Origin: Bradysia coprophila
Taxonomy: Eukaryota > Arthropoda > Insecta > Diptera > Sciaridae
DNA length: 64,000 nucleotides
Reading direction: 5' to 3'
NCBI RefSeq assembly: GCF_014529535.1
Contig: NW_023503493.1
Coordinates: forward strand, 18,012,001 to 18,076,000
Below the pieces are notes generated by a model, which was not told where the DNA came from, made no database searches, and was given only the letters and a program-made list of their open reading frames with translations. Position numbers and translations under genes: made by a program. Numbering within the stretch: the first letter of the stretch is position 1; every line of letters begins with the position of its first letter. Positions 58,752-64,000 of this stretch are shown here, piece by piece.

Positions 58752-60636
58752 CTACTGTAAGATTTGTTCATACGGAAGCTGTGACCGAACCAGAGCGCGT
58801 AATGCAACGGTGTGTTCGTCCTCGATCGGCAAATGGATACTCGCTTTATTCAGGACCACGTTTACGTTGTTTCGCCTCAATTCGCACATGCATTCCAGAT
58901 TGTTCATCACATCAACCGGATCGATGCTGTGCTTTTTCATTAGCTCGCCCAAATGCCATTTGTAGTGAGTTCTGTGCGAAATTTCGAATCAAAACGAAGC
59001 AACATAATTGTTTAGCACACTTACAGGCACATGTTATTGTACGATTTCAGTGAGGGCTTGTTGCATTCCGCGTCAACCCAGATGCCATCAGATAGCACAT
59101 TCACTTTGAGCTTGCACGCGGATGTCTTGTGACGTTGGACCACGGTATAACGAACACCGTTGTTCTGAGAAGAAAACAGAAACTACAAATTGGCGACTAT
59201 AATGCGGACAGTTAGACAGAAGAAGTTGAACGCTCCTTCCTTCAGATGCATTTTAAAAACAAATTAAAAGAAAATATTAGATCGAATCCTCACCTTCAAT
59301 AGTCGCTCCAATTGCTTATGATCCATGTCCCGTACATAGTACATACAATTCCGCGGATGATGTCCATGTAATGACTGACCCTTCGAACAATTTGGAAAAT
59401 TGCAAAATTGCCCCTTTCCGGTTATCTTCTTGAAGCAGAATTCACAGTATTCATACGAACACTGCAGTTGAAATGGAAGATAAAAAATTCGTGTCTTCCA
59501 TTTTTCAATATGCAAACTCGCAATTACCTGGCTGCAGGTGATGTGCATACATCCACCACGTTCCAAAAAATATTTGTATTTACATTGTGGACAGGCGGCA
59601 TTGGTGTGCATTTGCACGTTACCGCTTCCATCGTCGCTCGTTCTATTCTCATTTGGCGTACAAGTCATCTGGTAGTGGCTAGCTGTCCACTTTTTTCCGC
59701 ATTTGGAACAAAATACTTTGAAGCAATCGGGACAAGTGGTCTTTCTAGTTTTGCTTTGATTTACGAATCCGTAATTGCACTGCATATAAATGTGATGGAA
59801 GGATATGGAAGCGGGTTTAATAGGTCGAAAACGTAAAATTTATTTGTGGCTGGTAAAAGGAACACTCACCATGGTGCATCGTAAGAATCCGGGCTTATCC
59901 ATGATCTCCATGACATGGACCTTATCCGTAAACATCTTCTTGACATTCGGCTCCAAGATACCGCGAAGAACCAATTTTAATTCTTTGAAAAACACCGATT
60001 TATTCGGCATCTCGTCGAAGGCGGAACAAGTATCAATTGGGCAGCGGACATTGTTAATTCCACACTCGGTGATCTTTATTCATTAAACAATTAAGTTTGA
60101 TCGATCGCCACCAATATTCCATGAACAAACCTTGATTGTAAAATGAGTTTTTGCACATACCGTACAAAACAAGTGAGTGCAGCCTGGCATCCTAAAATCC
60201 TGTGCCATTGTGGAATAGCAAATCTGGCATGCTGCTCCAACATCCTAGTTCGTAAAAACATTGGAAATTGAACATGTAACATTGAGAGTTGTTGCAATCA
60301 ATATACCACGGCCATAGTCGTCGACATTTCGTCCACAATCGACAAATTCACAGCGGCCAATGTTGAATTACCTCCATCAACAAGTATTGGCGTTTCGCAC
60401 ACTTGACAATTAACTGATCCTGGCGGATTTCGAAAAGTACATTGTAAACATTCGACTCCGATCGGATTGAGGTTAATGGTTGGGAGTCCTAACGTTCGTC
60501 CACAAGCATTGCAAACTCTAGCACCTGTCTCATTGATGAACGTGCAAAAATTGCAAGTCAATACTGCTGCAAATGAAAAGTAATTTTGGTCTTAATTGAT
60601 TCCATGCTATGTAAGTCATTTACTACCTGAACTCAT
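58752..60636 (-). CDS. RBR E3 ubiquitin ligase, HOIP/LUBEL type (NZF-NZF-RBR-LDD)
   Basis: Ligase expected to make Met1-linked (linear) ubiquitin chains, as HOIP/RNF31 and fly LUBEL do in NF-kappaB-type signalling. Exons 60627-60636, 60307-60566, 60131-60244, 59870-60073, 59528-59779, 59294-59461, 59025-59164 and 58752-58971 give 455 residues. Two NZF zinc fingers (cysteines 8, 11, 22, 25 and 43, 46, 57, 60, each with the ubiquitin-contacting TF) are followed by RING1 from Cys96, IBR from about Cys194, and RING2 CPQCKYKYFLERGGCMH with the catalytic Cys at 273. SLHGHHPRNCMYYVRD and NMCLTHYKWHLGELMKKHSI match the linear-chain-determining domain of HOIP. PUB and UBA domains are absent. The ATG sits in a tiny exon preceded by a good acceptor, so the true 5' end could extend further. 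Confidence 0.85.
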
Positions 60637-61684
60637 ATTTTTTCTAGAAAAGAAAAGAATCGAAGACCTGCTTGAAACTACAAAAAAAAAACGTCGAAAA
60701 TGAAATGATTTCACAGGGTGCTTGACGTGCTTGAGTTGCTTTTTCATTAGTTTTTAACCCAGCAGAAATACTTTTAGGTGCAGAGGGTGCAAAGTTTGTT
60801 ACATCAACTACATCGCTGTAAACTTTGTGGAGATACGCGGATGACACACCACACACGGCAGTGTAAATTAGTCTATTCGGTTTGGGAGAGTAGGATATTA
60901 TGTGATAGGTTTCTTCCATCGTACGGTAAAAACGAATTTTGACAGACCGAAAACAGCCGACCGTCATCCACAGAAGAAAACATAACCACAAATTAAACAA
61001 ATTTGTTCGTTAAAACTTCAAAGTGGGGTTGTGTTGGCTCTCTGTGGATGACGGTTGACATTTTGAACGGCCTTGGAAGAAACCTATAATAGATCAAAAT
61101 TTTGACCACTGGCAGTGCGATCGCATACCAAAATTTGTGTGCAGACTAAACAAAGTCAACTTCGTAAAGAGGGCAGTTCTTGAAGTATTTTGTAAGAAAA
61201 CAGTAACACAGAAAATGCTAATGGAGAATTGAATTCAACAGTTTTAGCAACCGAGACATTTTATATTTGAAGGATTTGAAGTCAAGGAAAATAGAAGCAT
61301 TGAATTCACGCCGTAAGTGTGCCTAAAATTTGAATTTCAAGTGAACGAGTCGATGAAAAAGTGAACCGAAAAATACATTTCAACGCTTCCTTGTATGAAA
61401 ATGACGATGCGTTAGGAAGACTTGCGTGAAAAAGATTTTGTAGCTGCATTTGCAGGAATTTAAATACTATTCCGCTTTCGTGAGGTTTGCTGTGATTAGT
61501 TTGCACACAAAATCGTCAAAATAATCCACAGCACTGTTCTTTACTGTCATCAGTTTCGCAAACCACATAGAAGTGTAATGATTTGCCTTATTAACAACCC
61601 ACGAAGGGTTAGTGGCAATATCATTACAACTAGTTTATGGGAAACGTTGTTTTGAAACTAACGTTCAAATGTTAAAGGAACCTC
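60637..61684. other. Upstream DNA of the RBR gene with one inverted-repeat element
   Basis: At 60905-61090 ATAGGTTTCTTCCA pairs with TGGAAGAAACCTAT, and inside it CCGTCATCCACAGA pairs with TCTGTGGATGACGG, so this is a short foldback. Nothing else recognisable. Confidence 0.55.
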
Positions 61685-63480
61685 GGTTGGCCTGTAGAGT
61701 CACCACGTTTTTTTTTCAGTACTTAATTATAGTTTTGTTCCAAATAACTGTAAACCCTGTTGTCACGAACGCCGACGATTTCATCCACAGAGATGAACAT
61801 AACCTAAACGTCAACAAATGTCTTTGTTAATTTGTCGTTCAAATTTTCGTCAACCTGATAGTTGAGGTTAAGTTACCGTCTGTGATTGAAATTTGACATT
61901 TCGAAATTACCTTGGAACAAACCTATTCGCCTAGTCGGTTGGCCTGTAGAGGCGCCACATTTTTTTTATAGTACTTCAATCTCACTGGACTATTTTTTTG
62001 TGTAACAACTTCACATTGATTCATTTCCATGGAATGTCACAGCAGTGAAGTTTGTTCATGAAAAAATAATTCAGTGACAGCAGACATTTGATGAAGAAAA
62101 GTACTAAATTGTATTAGATTTTACCCTTAGTTTCTAAACCCCATTCTCCTATTATTTGCGCTCTATTTTTAGGTGATATTATAACTTCACTCTGGTAAAA
62201 TATCTGTGAAATGTCATAGCCAAGGTAGATATAGTGTGGAGGTAATGTCATTCAGTCGCGCGACCTAGCACATCAGTTCGATGCTAATGACACCTTTTTT
62301 AAATGATTGACTATGAATAGGGAGAAGATGGCGTCTGTATCGAACTTTCGTGCCACCGCACACCCAATTCGATCATATAGTATGACATTACGTCCACACT
62401 ATATCTAACTTGGTCACAGTGATTAAGTTGGTTTACAAACAAATAGAGCGCTGACATCTAGACTGTTTGAGTTGGGGAAAAAGACTAGATGAACCGGAGG
62501 GACAGTGTCATCATTCGCATGATTTGCATACAAAAATATTGCAGAAGTGAACGGATTTTATAATGCCATAAATTGTACTGTTATCCAAGGCTGTATACTA
62601 TGGGGAGGTCACGCAGATACGTTGGTTACACACCACAGTTGATGGTAAAATGGCCGATTTCATAGAACAAGTGGGTTGGCCTGTAGAGGCGCCACATTTT
62701 TTTCATTGTACTTCATTCTCTGCGGCTTATTTTCATATGCACCAACTTCACATTTGTCATTATACAGCACAAATGTCACCATATGAAGTTGGTTCACATG
62801 AAAATAAGCGGAGTGACAGCGGTAATTTTATGACCGAATGTACTAAAATTTGGGAAAACTCTATTACATTTCTTCAAATCATCAGAAGTGGTATGTTCCC
62901 GCGTGTATGTTCCTTAACACCGAATCTCGCGCCGCGTCATTCACAATAATTCACAAAGTGACATCTTCCTTATACAAAATGTGTCAAAATGTGAATTATT
63001 GTGAATGACGCGGCGCGAGATTCCTAGCAACCCGCGTATCTAATAAAATGGCGGTCTGCGTGACCTCCTCAAAGTACAGCGTATACAGTCTTGCTGTTAT
63101 CAGAGAGATGCTAATATGACGGCTGGGTCGTTTCGACGGACCAATTTTAAAATCTTTCGACATATTTCCTCTAACCGTTGAATCGACCCACTCGTCATAT
63201 AGCATCTCTCTGACTGTTATGGACAAATATGTGATGAAGGGGTATGAAAGAATCTCCCGCAGGCTTAATTCACCCTTATACTAAATAGACTAACTATTTA
63301 GTCTAAGATTTCCCCAAGGACTTGTAATTCACAGCATAACAGGCACGATTCACAAAATGATTCTTCCTTTTCAAACTGCCATATTGTGAATCACACAGCT
63401 ACTTTGTGAATCACACAGACCATTTTACGAATCACGCTGGCGCGAGATTCCTATTGCAACCCATCCAGAAAATTATCTCC
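61685..63480. repeat. Cluster of foldback elements sharing GGTTGGCCTGTAGAG
   Basis: The motif GGTTGGCCTGTAGAG occurs three times (61685, 61937, 62674), each followed by a CACCAC/CGCCACA and T-run block and an AGTACTT-type block. Separate palindromes follow: 62217-62415 (GTAGATATAGTGTGGA paired with TCCACACTATATCTA), 62591-63088 (CTGTATACTATGG paired with CAGCGTATACAG) with an inner 62932-63023 hairpin (GAATCTCGCGCCGCGTCATT paired with AATGACGCGGCGCGAGATTC), and 63098-63221 (TCAGAGAGATGCTA...CGACGG). 63330-63460 has three GTGAATCACACAG-type units. No gene. Confidence 0.72.
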
Positions 63481-63783
63481 ATTGCACTCTGTGGATTTTT
63501 ATTCGGGTTTCTAACTGATTCAAAAGTCATGCGATTTAGGTAATAATTCGAATAATAATTAATTACTGCAAATCTTCGGTCTTATGAATTCAAGTCTTGC
63601 TTGATTGTAAATTTTTATGACGTGTGTAAGCTAAACTCCCTGAGTTTCATGAAAAATTAGCCAACTTACAGTGCGCTAATAAAAGTTTCATGTCAGGTAG
63701 TTATAGTGGCTCAAGCTCACTTCTTCTGAAATACTTGCCTTTTTACTTCCAAAATCTCATTGTAACAACCAAGAAAAGAAATT

Positions 63784-64000
63784 TCACAATATTCGAAAAG
63801 CCAATAACTGAATGGCGACTTTTGCTTTATTGCATAGGTAATTAACAACTGGATAATCAACTCCGAATTCAGTTAAAAGAGGTTGCCCTGCAAAATTAAA
63901 AATTTGTTACAAGTTTATGAGCATTTTATTAACTTTGACCAATCTTACCTTTTAGTAAACATAAATTGAGCCAGGCTCGGTTGGTTTGAAGGCAGTGAAG
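63784..64000 (-). CDS. 3' end of an unidentified gene
   Basis: Two exons, 63949-64000 and 63784-63887, are joined by consensus sites (AAAAG|GTAAGA and TTTTGCAG|GG) in consistent phase. They give about 51 residues ending in a stop: LHCLQTNRAWLNLCLL, then KGQPLLTEFGVDYPVV, then NYLCNKAKVAIQLLAFRIL. The gene runs off the right edge. I do not recognise the protein. Support is only the splice pair and the open frame. Confidence 0.45.

Overview
The window looks like a eukaryotic nuclear contig from an insect, most likely a fly (Diptera). Its genes are split by many short GT-AG introns, the intergenic DNA is A/T-rich, and the proteins (Cyclin E, profilin, THOC2, a complex I B17 subunit, an Ala/Tyr/Pro cuticular protein) read as insect orthologues. 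Cyclin E lies tail to tail with the B17 gene. As I recall, Drosophila has the same pair in region 35D (CycE and l(2)35Di), which supports a dipteran and a Muller-B-like origin. I cannot name the species. A lower dipteran such as a sciarid is a guess.

Layout. 1-3203 (+): the 3' part of an SLC6 sodium-coupled transporter, with a MITE in one intron and a 0.9 kb repeat in another. 3605-4007 (-): a small cuticular protein. 4.1-9.3 kb: no gene, but a dense set of foldback and palindromic repeats. 9323-20659 (-): a CIP2A-like gene of 16 exons; its 7.3 kb ninth intron is filled with nested foldbacks. 20.7-27.8 kb: no gene seen, several inverted repeats, one with exact 136-bp arms. 27876-31376 (+): Cyclin E. 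31909-32603 (-): NDUFB6/ND-B17. 33580-43117 (-): THOC2 in 18 coding exons. 43.1-48.1 kb: hairpin repeats, a retrotransposon remnant and an A/T-rich tract. 48130-56628 (-): profilin with an 8 kb intron. 58752-60636 (-): a compact HOIP/LUBEL-type RBR ubiquitin ligase. 60.6-63.8 kb: a cluster of foldbacks. 63784-64000 (-): the 3' end of an unidentified gene.

The genes are ordinary housekeeping and cell-cycle genes and do not form an operon-like system. Cyclin E drives S-phase entry, and its C-terminus keeps an LLTPP degron. CIP2A is known as a PP2A inhibitor. THOC2 is the scaffold of the THO mRNA-export complex. Profilin binds actin. The RBR protein should make linear ubiquitin chains.

The most unusual content is the repeat landscape. 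One foldback family (ends GAGGGATTC/GAATCCCTC) occurs as 0.67, 1.2 and 3.1 kb palindromes plus a solo arm, with other elements nested inside. A separate MITE family has two copies here, each flanked by a perfect 8-bp target-site duplication. A perfect 136-bp inverted repeat could encode a hairpin RNA. All exon boundaries come from reading splice sites, frame continuity and remembered homologues. No alignment or database search was run.
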